Below, in pieces: positions 36,298-44,165 of a DNA stretch of 64,000 nt. Within the stretch, counting starts at the first letter, position 1; every line of letters starts with the position of its first letter. Under the pieces are notes generated by a model that was not told the origin of the DNA, did not search any database, and worked only from the letters and a program-made list of their open reading frames with translations. The position numbers and the translations under genes are program-made. This DNA comes from Candidatus Nitrosocosmicus oleophilus. Lineage in GTDB: Archaea > Thermoproteota > Nitrososphaeria > Nitrososphaerales > Nitrososphaeraceae. The stretch lies in assembly GCF_000802205.1 (NCBI RefSeq), contig NZ_CP012850.1:1302001-1366000 (forward strand), in the 5' to 3' direction.

Positions 36298-36429
36298 TCA
36301 GCAATCGCATCCGCAACCATCTCTGCTATTATCAAAGGTACCTATGCCATATTTCTTCATGCATGCATTGCAAACACTCTCAGATTCGTTAATTGTGGCA
36401 ATATTACAAAACGAACATACTTTCGTCAT
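36298..36429 (-). CDS. Small cysteine-rich zinc-ribbon-like protein
   Basis: 43 residues: VCSFCN and VCNACM make a four-Cys zinc site, and the protein ends in a DGCGCDC tail. ATG at 36429, TGA at 36298. Not recognised, but the ordered Cys pattern argues it is translated. It lies between the CoA-kinase and nucleotide-cyclase genes. Confidence 0.6.
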   Translation of the reverse strand: MTKVCSFCNIATINESESVCNACMKKYGIGTFDNSRDGCGCDC

Positions 36430-36527
36430 ATGTGTACTCTATGGAGATCAAAAATAAATCCTTATCTAAAATTGAAATTTTCCTCTTTTATCGATGTATA
36501 TATTCTAGACGTGAACCACGTAGTTAC

Positions 36528-37580
36528 TTATGCGCGGTTCAAGAAAAGTTTGTATATGGATCCTGTCTCGTCACTGATATAGTTCCAGTTTTCAGGATTG
36601 ATATCTACAACAGAGAAATATTCTTGTTCCTCTTTTGATAGTACATCATAAATCAACTGGCCTACTACTATATGGTTAACCTTGGCAAAAGTGGTCATTT
36701 TGGTTGCAATACTTATGGTGTACCCTAGAATATCGTAAGACGGTTCCTTATTTGATATCAATTCGCTAGTTTTTTGAATAGTTTTATATTCATACTGTGT
36801 TAAGTCGTTTACATTATCTACATATGGATAGTATTTTACAATTACATTTTCACCGTAATCAATACCAATTCTAACGCCGATCTCTGGATAATCATATTGA
36901 CTAAATACCGGATTGAATCCTTGATTGATAACCTTAATCATGGTACGGGCGCAATTTATTGCATTAATACAAAGGGTATACAAATGGTCAGAGCTAACAT
37001 TAAAAAAACCAATTATTCCATCGCCAATGTACTTTAGAACATATCCTCCATATAGGCGGATAATCTTGGTCATCTCCTGACTAAAAGTTTGGATTATTTT
37101 AGACACCCTTTCTATTGGGAGGTTCATTGACATTTTCGTAGACCCTACTATATCGATATTTAGAATTATCAGTTTGATTTTTTCATTATAATAACTGCTG
37201 AGAACTTTCTGTGTTTCTTCAAAAGGAGCTGTAAAAATGGGATCTGAGCGTAAAGCCTTCCACATACTTGATTGGGAAGAGGAAATAATTTTTTGGATAT
37301 CTATGAGAGCATCTACGTAAAAAACAGAGGCATTATCCACCAAATTGTTGCCTATCAGCCTGCTATTTTCATGATCTTTTTTTTCAATTAAGTTCTTGAT
37401 GACATTATCAACTTCTTCTAAATCTACATCTAACTGCAATGCGATTATTTCTGGAGGAATTCCTGATTCGAAGAGATTTACAATCGTTTGGTGTTGCTCA
37501 TATTTGGCAATTTTCCTTATTGTTTGATCCTTTTCTAAATTGTTCTCATCTGATTGCGAAATTCTCTTTTCACCTACAAT
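36528..37580 (-). CDS. Class III adenylate/guanylate cyclase with N-terminal HTH-like region
   Basis: The catalytic domain shows the metal-binding NIDIVGSTKMS and KYIGDGIIGFF motifs and a GVRIGIDYGE strand; no membrane segment. From TTG 37439 the protein has 303 residues, but the frame stays open upstream to a stop at 37590-37592 and reads as an HTH-like helix set (TIVNLFESGIPPEIIALQL, continuing DVDLEEV). No ATG/GTG/TTG exists in the extension; ATT at 37580 is a candidate start, and ATG 37593 is out of frame by one base. The bounds given include the extension. Predicted to make cAMP/cGMP or act as a degenerate sensor. Confidence 0.78.
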   Translation of the reverse strand: MVGEKRISQSDENNLEKDQTIRKIAKYEQHQTIVNLFESGIPPEIIALQLDVDLEEVDNVIKNLIEKKDHENSRLIGNNLVDNASVFYVDALIDIQKIISSSQSSMWKALRSDPIFTAPFEETQKVLSSYYNEKIKLIILNIDIVGSTKMSMNLPIERVSKIIQTFSQEMTKIIRLYGGYVLKYIGDGIIGFFNVSSDHLYTLCINAINCARTMIKVINQGFNPVFSQYDYPEIGVRIGIDYGENVIVKYYPYVDNVNDLTQYEYKTIQKTSELISNKEPSYDILGYTISIATKMTTFAKVNHIVVGQLIYDVLSKEEQEYFSVVDINPENWNYISDETGSIYKLFLNRA

Positions 37581-37709
37581 GATATCAAATCATGGTTAAA
37601 AATCTATAGTAGATTATCATTTATAATTTTTGCCAATATCGTATCTATCAACCCAAAAATTGAGTCTAGAATTTTTTGGTTGTATCAAAAAATCAACTTC
37701 TGCCTGACT

Positions 37710-38522
37710 TTAGTCAATATTTTTCCCCTTTCTGTCGGACTTTTTTGCAGTTTGGTATATGACATCTTCTCTATTGCTATCGCCATAGCCATAACCATAA
37801 TTATCATTACTACCACCTAGTCTTTTGAGGGCTGTTAGAATTTCTCTCTCAATTTTATCTATTTCTGGGTTTGTATTTTTTTCATAGGGGGAATCAGTAT
37901 GATCAATGTTTTTGGAATCTATGGATACCTTGCTGTCATCCACAAAGTCCGCTATTGTGTCCTTAGCTGCAGTATCACTACGTTTGTTGTTTGTCGATAT
38001 TTCTGAAAATGAATTATTATTAGAAAGAGGGTTTGACCCTGTGGTCATAATCGGAGGTACTGATTCTGGCTGGGAAATAGACGAAGTTTCTATTGTTGGT
38101 ATAGGATTAGTTTCCGAATCTTTTGATTTGATCGCATATGTATTTGCAGTCTGTCCTGTTTCTGATATTCTAGCGTCCCTTGAATTTTGGCCATATAGAA
38201 TGGTATCTTTTAACAGACTTTGAGAAACAGATTCCTCATGAGTGGTAACCCCGGTTCGACGAAAAGTCGAAGGATCAAGAGAAGACCTCGGGTATTTGAA
38301 TTTATCCTCATTAGCGGAAATTACCAAAACTTGGTTGTATAGATAGGATAATTTTGATTCTACTCTATCCAATTTTTCATCTATTTTTTCATTTAAATCA
38401 ATATTTTTATACTGAATTTTTCTTATTTTAAGGTAAATAGTCAATATTATTAGTGAAATAACAATTGTTTGAACAAAAATTGCAACTATCATTAAATCAG
38501 AGGTACTTTCAAAACCAAACAT
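37710..38522 (-). CDS. Membrane-anchored protein, paralogue of the 23.1-kb coiled-coil protein
   Basis: 270 residues: one N-terminal transmembrane helix (about 10-32), a basic short coiled coil (35-70), a long disordered Ser/Thr/Asp-rich stretch, then a C-terminal helix EIDKIEREILTALKRLGGS followed by a Gly/Tyr tail. The helix matches that of the 23094-23936 protein almost residue for residue. Downstream of the cyclase promoter region, opposite order. Function unknown. Confidence 0.65.
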   Translation of the reverse strand: MFGFESTSDLMIVAIFVQTIVISLIILTIYLKIRKIQYKNIDLNEKIDEKLDRVESKLSYLYNQVLVISANEDKFKYPRSSLDPSTFRRTGVTTHEESVSQSLLKDTILYGQNSRDARISETGQTANTYAIKSKDSETNPIPTIETSSISQPESVPPIMTTGSNPLSNNNSFSEISTNNKRSDTAAKDTIADFVDDSKVSIDSKNIDHTDSPYEKNTNPEIDKIEREILTALKRLGGSNDNYGYGYGDSNREDVIYQTAKKSDRKGKNID

Positions 38523-38720
38523 TTCAATAAGAAATGGTAATTTTTTTCTCGCTTTTAAGTCTAATTATTCAATTAACTGTAGGGAAAGGTGTTGATGAGT
38601 TGGGTCGATCCAATCCACAGTGTTTTTGTCCTTTCATTATGCGCAGAGAATGCCATCTTAAAAGAACATCGAAAGAGGATGACCATGGTGGAAATGGTGG
38701 AGTAAGAAAGCAAGCAAGAC

Positions 38721-39173
38721 CTATGCATTCCATCGAATTGAATCTGTATTTCGAATAAGGTAGGAAATTCGTTTAATAACACTTTTTGTATCATCCCCAC
38801 AACCATAACGAGAATAAAAATTGTTTCCAATGTAACAGGCTTTGGAGAATTTCTGATCCACTAATTGCACATTCTCGTATCTTATGAGGCCTAAGTTAAT
38901 TCCTATCAGGTCCATGATTACTTGTACCAGACCTTTCCTTGATGCGTATGCTCTATCTCTTTTCACATACCAAAACATCCTGGTTGGATCGTTGGGATAA
39001 TTACTAAATACCAATTCTTTTAGTTCGGTAGATCTTTCAATATCAAAGTGTCCCAAAATTTCTATCTTTTTTTTCGATAGCTGGTAAATGACATTGGCAA
39101 ATTTGGAGCAAGACGAGCAATAATTATCATAAATTAAAACCGGAAAATGAAACTTATCGTTTTCTTTTTCCAT
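38721..39173 (-). CDS. DCC-family (DUF393) thiol-disulfide oxidoreductase-like protein
   Basis: 150 residues beginning with FPVLIYDNYCSSCSKFANVI, the thioredoxin-like CxxC motif of the DCC family (usual YDGxCxxC), and later helical segments. Members are cytoplasmic or membrane-associated redox proteins of unclear substrate. No membrane helix here. Monocistronic. Confidence 0.8.
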   Translation of the reverse strand: MEKENDKFHFPVLIYDNYCSSCSKFANVIYQLSKKKIEILGHFDIERSTELKELVFSNYPNDPTRMFWYVKRDRAYASRKGLVQVIMDLIGINLGLIRYENVQLVDQKFSKACYIGNNFYSRYGCGDDTKSVIKRISYLIRNTDSIRWNA

Positions 39174-39476
39174 GTTTATTATTGCACATCCTGACTTTTA
39201 TTTTATTAACTAACAAGAAAATTTGAAAATGCTGTCAAAACACTCCAGAATATGTCGAAAAATACAAAAGCGACAAATATGTACTTCCATTCGTCATTTC
39301 AAAGCTCTGGGAAATGAAAATTCAGCCTATTATTCAGAATGAAATTGCCTCTGTATTCGAGGTTTGATACCGATGCCTTAATGAATTAATAGGATAAACC
39401 AAGGCGGGTTTGCAAAACATGCTTGTCCCAGGCGCATCAAATCCTCGTCTCTGGTCCTGGCCTATCTGAGTGGCCG

Positions 39477-39544
39477 TCATTCTGCCGTCACTTACCCATC
39501 ATTCTGCCGTCACTTACCCATCATTCTGCCGTCACTTACCCGTC
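39477..39544. repeat. 22-bp tandem repeat, three copies
   Basis: TCATTCTGCCGTCACTTACC plus two bases, three nearly perfect head-to-tail copies, the first preceded by a related GGCCG. GC-richer than the gap around it. Sits about 45 bases ahead of the TATA box of the HTH protein gene, so it could be a set of operator sites; that is inference. Confidence 0.85.
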
Positions 39545-39588
39545 ATTTAGGTCAACTCTTATTTTATGAGGGATTTGCAGGTTGATTT

Positions 39589-39600
39589 CTTTATATATAA
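39589..39600 (+). promoter_or_regulatory. TATA box for the HTH protein gene
   Basis: TTTATATATAAAC lies about 35-40 bases upstream of the ATG at 39631; a second AT-rich TATATAATATAT follows at about 39610. Consistent with a leaderless or short-leader transcript. Confidence 0.55.
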
Positions 39601-39630
39601 ACTTTTTGTATATAATATATTTGTATAAAC

Positions 39631-40188
39631 ATGGTCAAAAGAATTCCTCGATCAATCAGGGTCGAGGTACTAAAACAATGGCTAGAAGGGGTCTCCCGGG
39701 ACCAAATTGCCAAAAATAACGACATTGCCTTCGGGACTGTATCCAACATACTTTTAGAGATAAAAGAAAACGTTATTCCAGACATTGATTTGCTTAGGGA
39801 AATAGCTTCAGCATTAAAGAGGGAGGATTTGGAATTAAAGCAGTTCGCTCGTGCTATGAGATTAAATAAGTTACTAGACAACCTGGGAATGACAGAAGAG
39901 CAAATTGAAAATTTTTTGGAACATTTAAATGTATTCTTTTACAGGAACGATGTTGGAGACATCAAGAATTTTCTGATGCAACTCGAGTCAGTTTCTGATA
40001 TGGTTAGGAATCTTGATCTTTCCATTTATGATATCGAAGAATATATCATTGATAAGCAGGCCGAACTATATTCGTTAATACTTGATATAGTTCAAATCAA
40101 AAAAAATATTGAAGAGGAGAAAGCTGAATTCGTTAGGGTTGTAAAGAATACTGAAAGATATCGAGCGGCACGTATGTTTGGAGGATGA
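39631..40188 (+). CDS. HTH-domain regulator with C-terminal coiled coil
   Basis: 185 residues. N-terminal resolvase/homeodomain-type helix-turn-helix (about 8-45, VLKQWLEGVSRDQIAKNNDIAFGTVSNILLEI) that looks like archaeal Hin/InvA-like HTHs, followed by helices and a long C-terminal coiled coil (about 130-175). A DNA-binding regulator that could dimerise by its coiled coil. Targets unknown; the 22-bp repeats just upstream invite autoregulation. Confidence 0.72.
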   Translation: MVKRIPRSIRVEVLKQWLEGVSRDQIAKNNDIAFGTVSNILLEIKENVIPDIDLLREIASALKREDLELKQFARAMRLNKLLDNLGMTEEQIENFLEHLNVFFYRNDVGDIKNFLMQLESVSDMVRNLDLSIYDIEEYIIDKQAELYSLILDIVQIKKNIEEEKAEFVRVVKNTERYRAARMFGG

Positions 40189-40460
40189 GCTTCTAGCCAA
40201 GTCTAGTTTTGTGATGCTTGGATTACAGATTCAATTGTTAATAATGAACTTGCATTAATCTGAAATGACAATTGGAATAAGATCTATGATTTTCAAAAAT
40301 TTACTCTTTATGACTGATCAGGGGTTGTAATATCGATTTTGACCCCAGAGAAGGGATAAGTGAGGGTGTTGCTAATCAGTCTTGATAACTGTAAAAAGAA
40401 TAATGTGATTTCTGCAAATTTATAATGTGAGTATCCAGATATCAGAAGAAAATATTTAAA

Positions 40461-41435
40461 TTGAAAAAAACATTTCAGGGTAATGTGTGGAAGATTTTAA
40501 TTCCAAAAAAAATCGCATATGGCGAAAATGCCGCAAAGGAATTTGATTACCCTGAAAATGCATTAATAATAACAACAACAGAGCCCAAGATTTATGAAAA
40601 ATGGATAGAGTATATGGGAATAAAAAATTATCACATTTATGATAAAGTTACTCCTGATCCAGCTGTTGAAACAATTGAAACCATAAAAAATGAGTTTGAT
40701 GGAAAAAATGTATCTTGTTACATAGGGTTAGGCGGTGGTAGCTCGCTTGATGTGTGTAAATACTTGAGCAAAATGACTGGTGTCCCAAAAATTCTAATAC
40801 CTACTACATTTGGAACTGGTGCCGAAATGACTACTTACGCTGTAATCAGTTTTGATCACAAAAAGAAACTATTGCAGGATGAGGCTTTCTTGGCCGACGC
40901 CGCTATTATCGATCCATACTTTTTGCCTGGGACTCCATTTAATATCATGCGTAATTCTGCATGTGATGCTGCAGCACAGGCTTCTGAGGGATATGATAGC
41001 AAGTTGGCAAATCCTCTAACAAAACTATTTTGTAAGGAGGCATTTGATATTCTGGAAGACGCTATAATCAACGACAAGCCCGACTTATTGCCTTATGGGG
41101 CAATGCTTTCAGGAATAGGTTTCGGCAACTCATCAACTACCCTTGGGCACGCCTTATCTTACGTTTTTTCCAATGAGGGAGTGCCACACGGATATTCTTT
41201 ATCTTCATGCACAACCGTAGCACACAAGTTTAACAATTCTATCTATTCTGATAGATTCAAGAAAATATGTCAAAAACTAAAATTTGAGCCCTTAAAGCTT
41301 AATCAACCTCTGGATGCCGCAGCGGATGTTATCATGCCTGATAGGGGGCATTTAGATAACAATCCGAAAGAAGTTACAAAACAGGACATTATAAAATGTC
41401 TAGATGAGATTGTAAATAGTAATCCACTTGCTTAA
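40461..41435 (+). CDS. Iron-containing alcohol dehydrogenase family protein
   Basis: 324 residues with GLGGGSSLDVCKYL (NAD(P) binding), PTTFGTGAEMT, and the metal-site segments CDAAAQASEGY, GHALSYVF and GVPHGYSLS. One metal-ligand position that is usually His (in DALTHAxEAY) is Gln here. In Nitrosopumilus a Fe-ADH serves as malonic-semialdehyde reductase of the 3-hydroxypropionate/4-hydroxybutyrate cycle, so a carbon-fixation role is plausible. TTG start. Glycerol-1-phosphate dehydrogenase is less likely. Confidence 0.82.
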   Translation: MKKTFQGNVWKILIPKKIAYGENAAKEFDYPENALIITTTEPKIYEKWIEYMGIKNYHIYDKVTPDPAVETIETIKNEFDGKNVSCYIGLGGGSSLDVCKYLSKMTGVPKILIPTTFGTGAEMTTYAVISFDHKKKLLQDEAFLADAAIIDPYFLPGTPFNIMRNSACDAAAQASEGYDSKLANPLTKLFCKEAFDILEDAIINDKPDLLPYGAMLSGIGFGNSSTTLGHALSYVFSNEGVPHGYSLSSCTTVAHKFNNSIYSDRFKKICQKLKFEPLKLNQPLDAAADVIMPDRGHLDNNPKEVTKQDIIKCLDEIVNSNPLA

Positions 41436-41503
41436 AAACTCTATTTTTTTGTTTTTGCTAGGAAAAACTATAAATTCATATTAATTATTTATCAAGTTAT
41501 CTT

Positions 41504-42106
41504 ATGACTACCATTAGTAAGAGTATGGATATTGCTGCTCCATTGAGCGAAGTTTTCACTTATTTTGCAAGGCCTGAACATATGGCAGATCAATTTCCAG
41601 AAAATATGGGTCTAAACGTAATTCCATTAGAAGTTAAAAACGGGTTTGGAGTAGGTACAATTTTTAGAATTAGCGGTGATTTTGATGGCAAAAAATTGGA
41701 ATGGGATTGTGAAACAATTGATTACATTCCACATAAAAAAATAGTCGCAAAAATGATTGAGGGGCCATTTAAACACTGGCAGATTACTGTTGATTTTGAT
41801 GAATTAGGAGAGAAAAAAACAAAGACAACATTGACAGTAGAGTATGATATGCCCATGGGACCTCTTGGAGGCCTAATTGATAAGGTTAAACTAAAGAAAA
41901 TAGCTGAAAGGGGTATGGAAAATGGCTTGTACAGAGTTAAAGCATTGTTGGAGGGCACAGGTTCTATTCCGGTCTATATCACTCTAGAAGCCTATAGAAA
42001 GGTATTAAAGGAGAAAGAGAGGCTGAAATGCTCAGTTTCTGAGGCAATTGTTGATATAATCAATCAAAATCAACAACAAGCTACAGCCGCCAAACCAATA
42101 CCATAA
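41504..42106 (+). CDS. SRPBCC-fold (START-like) protein with ribbon-helix-helix-like C-terminus
   Basis: 200 residues: an SRPBCC/polyketide-cyclase-like domain (about 1-145, ISKSMDIAAPLSEVFTYFA) that typically binds hydrophobic ligands, then a segment (about 152-188) with IPVYITLEAYRKVLKEKERL and SVSEAIVDII, matching the beta-strand/two-helix pattern of RHH DNA-binding proteins. This would be an unusual fusion. 68 bases behind the Fe-ADH gene; a TATA-like ACTATAAATTC is upstream, so it may have its own promoter. Confidence 0.78.
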   Translation: MTTISKSMDIAAPLSEVFTYFARPEHMADQFPENMGLNVIPLEVKNGFGVGTIFRISGDFDGKKLEWDCETIDYIPHKKIVAKMIEGPFKHWQITVDFDELGEKKTKTTLTVEYDMPMGPLGGLIDKVKLKKIAERGMENGLYRVKALLEGTGSIPVYITLEAYRKVLKEKERLKCSVSEAIVDIINQNQQQATAAKPIP

Positions 42107-42152
42107 TTTTTGAATCCATTATATAATAAAACAGATAATTTCCTTAGCTTAG

Positions 42153-42160
42153 TTTAAATA
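42153..42160 (+). promoter_or_regulatory. TATA box of tRNA-Lys
   Basis: TTTAAATA centred about 31 bases before the first base of tRNA-Lys, the expected archaeal distance. Confidence 0.6.
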
Positions 42161-42187
42161 GTGTTCAGTTAATTTCATTTAAACGTA

Positions 42188-42276
42188 GGGTTCGTAGCTC
42201 AGCCAGGTAGAGCGTCTGGCTCTTAACCAGATCGAAAGAGGTTAAAATGTCGTGGGTCCGAATCCCACCGAACCCG
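42188..42276 (+). tRNA. tRNA-Lys (anticodon CTT) with a ~15-nt non-canonical intron
   Basis: Acceptor stem GGGTTCG/CGAACCC (7 bp), anticodon stem TCTGG/CCAGA with loop CTCTTAA (anticodon CTT), T-arm GTGGG-TCCGAAT-CCCAC, discriminator G, CCA not encoded. Between the anticodon stem and the T stem lie 20 bases instead of about 5, while Lys tRNAs have short variable loops. The extra ~15 bases (within 42233-42252) fit an archaeal intron at a non-canonical variable-loop site, flanked by TCG repeats. The sequence continues with CTACC that recurs in the repeat family downstream. Confidence 0.93.
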
Positions 42277-42592
42277 CTACCATTTATAGTAACTATAACG
42301 ATAACAATACATTAGATCGATTCTTAAGAAATGAGGATTATACATAATCGGCTAGTTGGTAGTTCAAAACAATTCTTGGATCATTTGACTTGTCGCTGTT
42401 AATTTGTATAGGTATATGAAGATGCACTTAGGTTTTGTTACTATTGCTGCTGATGTTGGCTTAGAAAAACTACTTGTTTTCTTCGGTTAACATAATTGAT
42501 AAGATCAAAGTCACGTTGTGGATTTTCGTATACTTTGAAATTGGATTCGCGTGTTGGAACTTTGATACAATATTTGACCATATTTCATAATA
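42277..42592. other. Start of the low-density accessory region behind tRNA-Lys
   Basis: AT-rich, about 315 bases. The segment CTACCATTTATAGTAAC immediately after the tRNA resembles the 3' part of the dispersed repeats. No gene seen. Confidence 0.4.
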
Positions 42593-42742
42593 GTGAATGT
42601 ATTGAACTACATAAGTACAATTTTCAAGTTTGATGATCCTTCGCAGGAGATTATTATTGATACAGGTTCTGAAAAGTATTGGATAGGTGCAGATAAAGTT
42701 TCTTCCTACTGGAGACACAAAGAAGGATTTAGTAAGGAATAA
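42593..42742 (+). CDS. Possible small protein or gene remnant
   Basis: 49 residues from GTG 42593; the C-terminal part (EIIIDTGSEKYWIGADKVSS, then YWRHKEGF) has protein-like composition, while the N-terminal third is AT-rich and doubtful. May be the 3' end of a decayed gene. Not recognised. Confidence 0.3.
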   Translation: MNVLNYISTIFKFDDPSQEIIIDTGSEKYWIGADKVSSYWRHKEGFSKE

Positions 42743-42831
42743 TTCTATTTATTTTTATCCAATTTTTCTTAATAACTGCTATACGATGTTATAAAAGAAT
42801 ATTGTAAGGTCGACCTAGTCAGCCTAGGTCT

Positions 42832-43497
42832 CTAATCCCATGAATTTTCGGCATCACCATGACCCATCATATTACCTTGACCCATCATGCCCATCTCTGG
42901 ACCCATCATATTACCTTGACCCATCATGCCCATCTCTGGACCCATCATATTACCTTGACCCATCATGCCCATCTCTGGACCCATCATATTACCTTGACCC
43001 ATCATGCCACCTTTACCGCCGTGGACTAACATCATCAATTTCATAAATGATGTTTTCTCGTCCTTCAACAAATTGCCGTTACCTGGATCGACTAAGACCT
43101 TGTGTGGTGTTCCACTAGAGTCAAGTACAATCACTGTATAAACTATGTAATGTTTTTCTGGATGTAAGAATGCAGCTATTGTAGTAGCGTTATCGCCAAC
43201 TGCTCCTCGAGCGGTTGTGATCGCATCATTGATATCTACCTTAATCATGGATTTGAATGCATTAATTATTGGCTGAAAAATAGATATAGAGCTCGTTAAG
43301 TTGTTATCCTGTTGTTTAGCCTCATAGGATCCCATAGACATATCGTCATTCATTGGCATCCCAATAGGGTTGTGAGATGTCTGACCATTTGTCGTATTAC
43401 TTGAAGTTTGTGCATAGACGCCTGCTATTGTGGAAAAAAGTAAAAGTAAACTAAACAGCGCAGCGAATGGCGCTACAAATAATGAATTATTCTGATT
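42832..43497 (-). CDS. Exported PepSY-like protein with Met/Gly-rich C-terminal repeats
   Basis: About 221 residues from ATG 43497 (frame open to 43515). Signal peptide (1-28, ending VYAQ), Asn/Met-rich linker, a region resembling a PepSY domain (AITTARGAVGD...IVYTVIVLDSSGTPHKVLVD, near 90-135), then about three and a half copies of a 13-residue GPEMGMMGQGNMM module encoded by 39-bp DNA repeats (42860-43010). Clustered Met suggests extracellular Cu(I) binding or storage. Useful to a copper-demanding ammonia oxidiser, but function is inferred. Confidence 0.72.
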   Translation of the reverse strand, partial: NQNNSLFVAPFAALFSLLLLFSTIAGVYAQTSSNTTNGQTSHNPIGMPMNDDMSMGSYEAKQQDNNLTSSISIFQPIINAFKSMIKVDINDAITTARGAVGDNATTIAAFLHPEKHYIVYTVIVLDSSGTPHKVLVDPGNGNLLKDEKTSFMKLMMLVHGGKGGMMGQGNMMGPEMGMMGQGNMMGPEMGMMGQGNMMGPEMGMMGQGNMMGHGDAENSWD

Positions 43498-43515
43498 CAT
43501 TAAGACTAAATACAA

Positions 43516-44165
43516 ATAAAAGTATATAAATATACAAAAATGTCCATAATATAACTAAAATTAGATACCTTTTTCAATTTTCCAGCGACTGTATTGCAGG
43601 CATTTTGATCATAGTAATTACTTGACTCTTCAGAAAACTAAATTTATATCTTAACCATGAAATGATTAGTTACGGCCTGCATATTATAACAAAGTTTCAA
43701 GTAAACTGTAATAGGATTAAAATCTGATTGATTTAAAAATAAGGATAACAAAGGAATATGATTTAATTGAATTATTCTCCTTTAAAGGATTTTTCTGATG
43801 AACCTATTTTATCGGAATAAACATTCCTGTAATCTCTCCAATCGATATTTGAATATGAACAAGGTACTGTAAGTAACAGCAAAAAATATCCGATATTCCT
43901 TTTTGATCGAGTAACTACAATGTAGGTTCCCATCTATCTCTAGTGGGATTTTTAGTCTAAGTCATGGCTGATGGCAATTACTATCTGAATGAACTTATCA
44001 AACCCATGTGGAATTTCACACGATTTCCACCGAACCCGCTACCTAATGTAGTAACGAAATTACTTACAACAGTGCTCTAAAATAATTAATAATCATTCAA
44101 AATTAGTATATTACAAGGTTTTTTCTAAATCACAATGTATTGAATAAAGACAAAAGAATCATACA
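43516..44165. other. Intergenic region of 650 bases containing repeat copy 1
   Basis: AT-rich, no gene. Contains the tRNA-Lys-3'-like repeat at 43996-44056. No RNA or mobile-element gene recognised. Confidence 0.45.
43996..44056 (+). repeat. tRNA-Lys 3'-end-like repeat, copy 1
   Basis: GTGGA (44008-44012) and TCCAC (44026-44030) can pair around a 13-nt loop, immediately followed by CGAACCC-GCTACC, the 3' acceptor strand, discriminator and following bases of tRNA-Lys, then TAATGTAGTAACG. Same orientation as the tRNA. Confidence 0.85.

Larger units (their letters stand above)
39174..39630. other. Intergenic region, about 460 bases, with tandem repeat and promoter
   Basis: Contains a 22-bp direct repeat in three copies (39477-39544) and, just ahead of the regulator gene, a strong TATA-like element (39589-39600). 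Between 39181 and 39470 nothing is recognised. Confidence 0.5.

Noticed and set aside
38534-38830. Two open frames at the boundary of the 37710 and 38721 genes
   Set aside because: Overlap the DCC-family gene end, lack domain features and have atypical composition.
39477-39544. CRISPR array
   Set aside because: The 22-bp repeats are head to tail without spacers; no other array or cas gene is in the window.
40240-40320. Possible C/D box RNA near CTGAAATGACA
   Set aside because: An internal CTGA/ATGACA pair is present, but terminal C and D boxes and a closing stem are missing.
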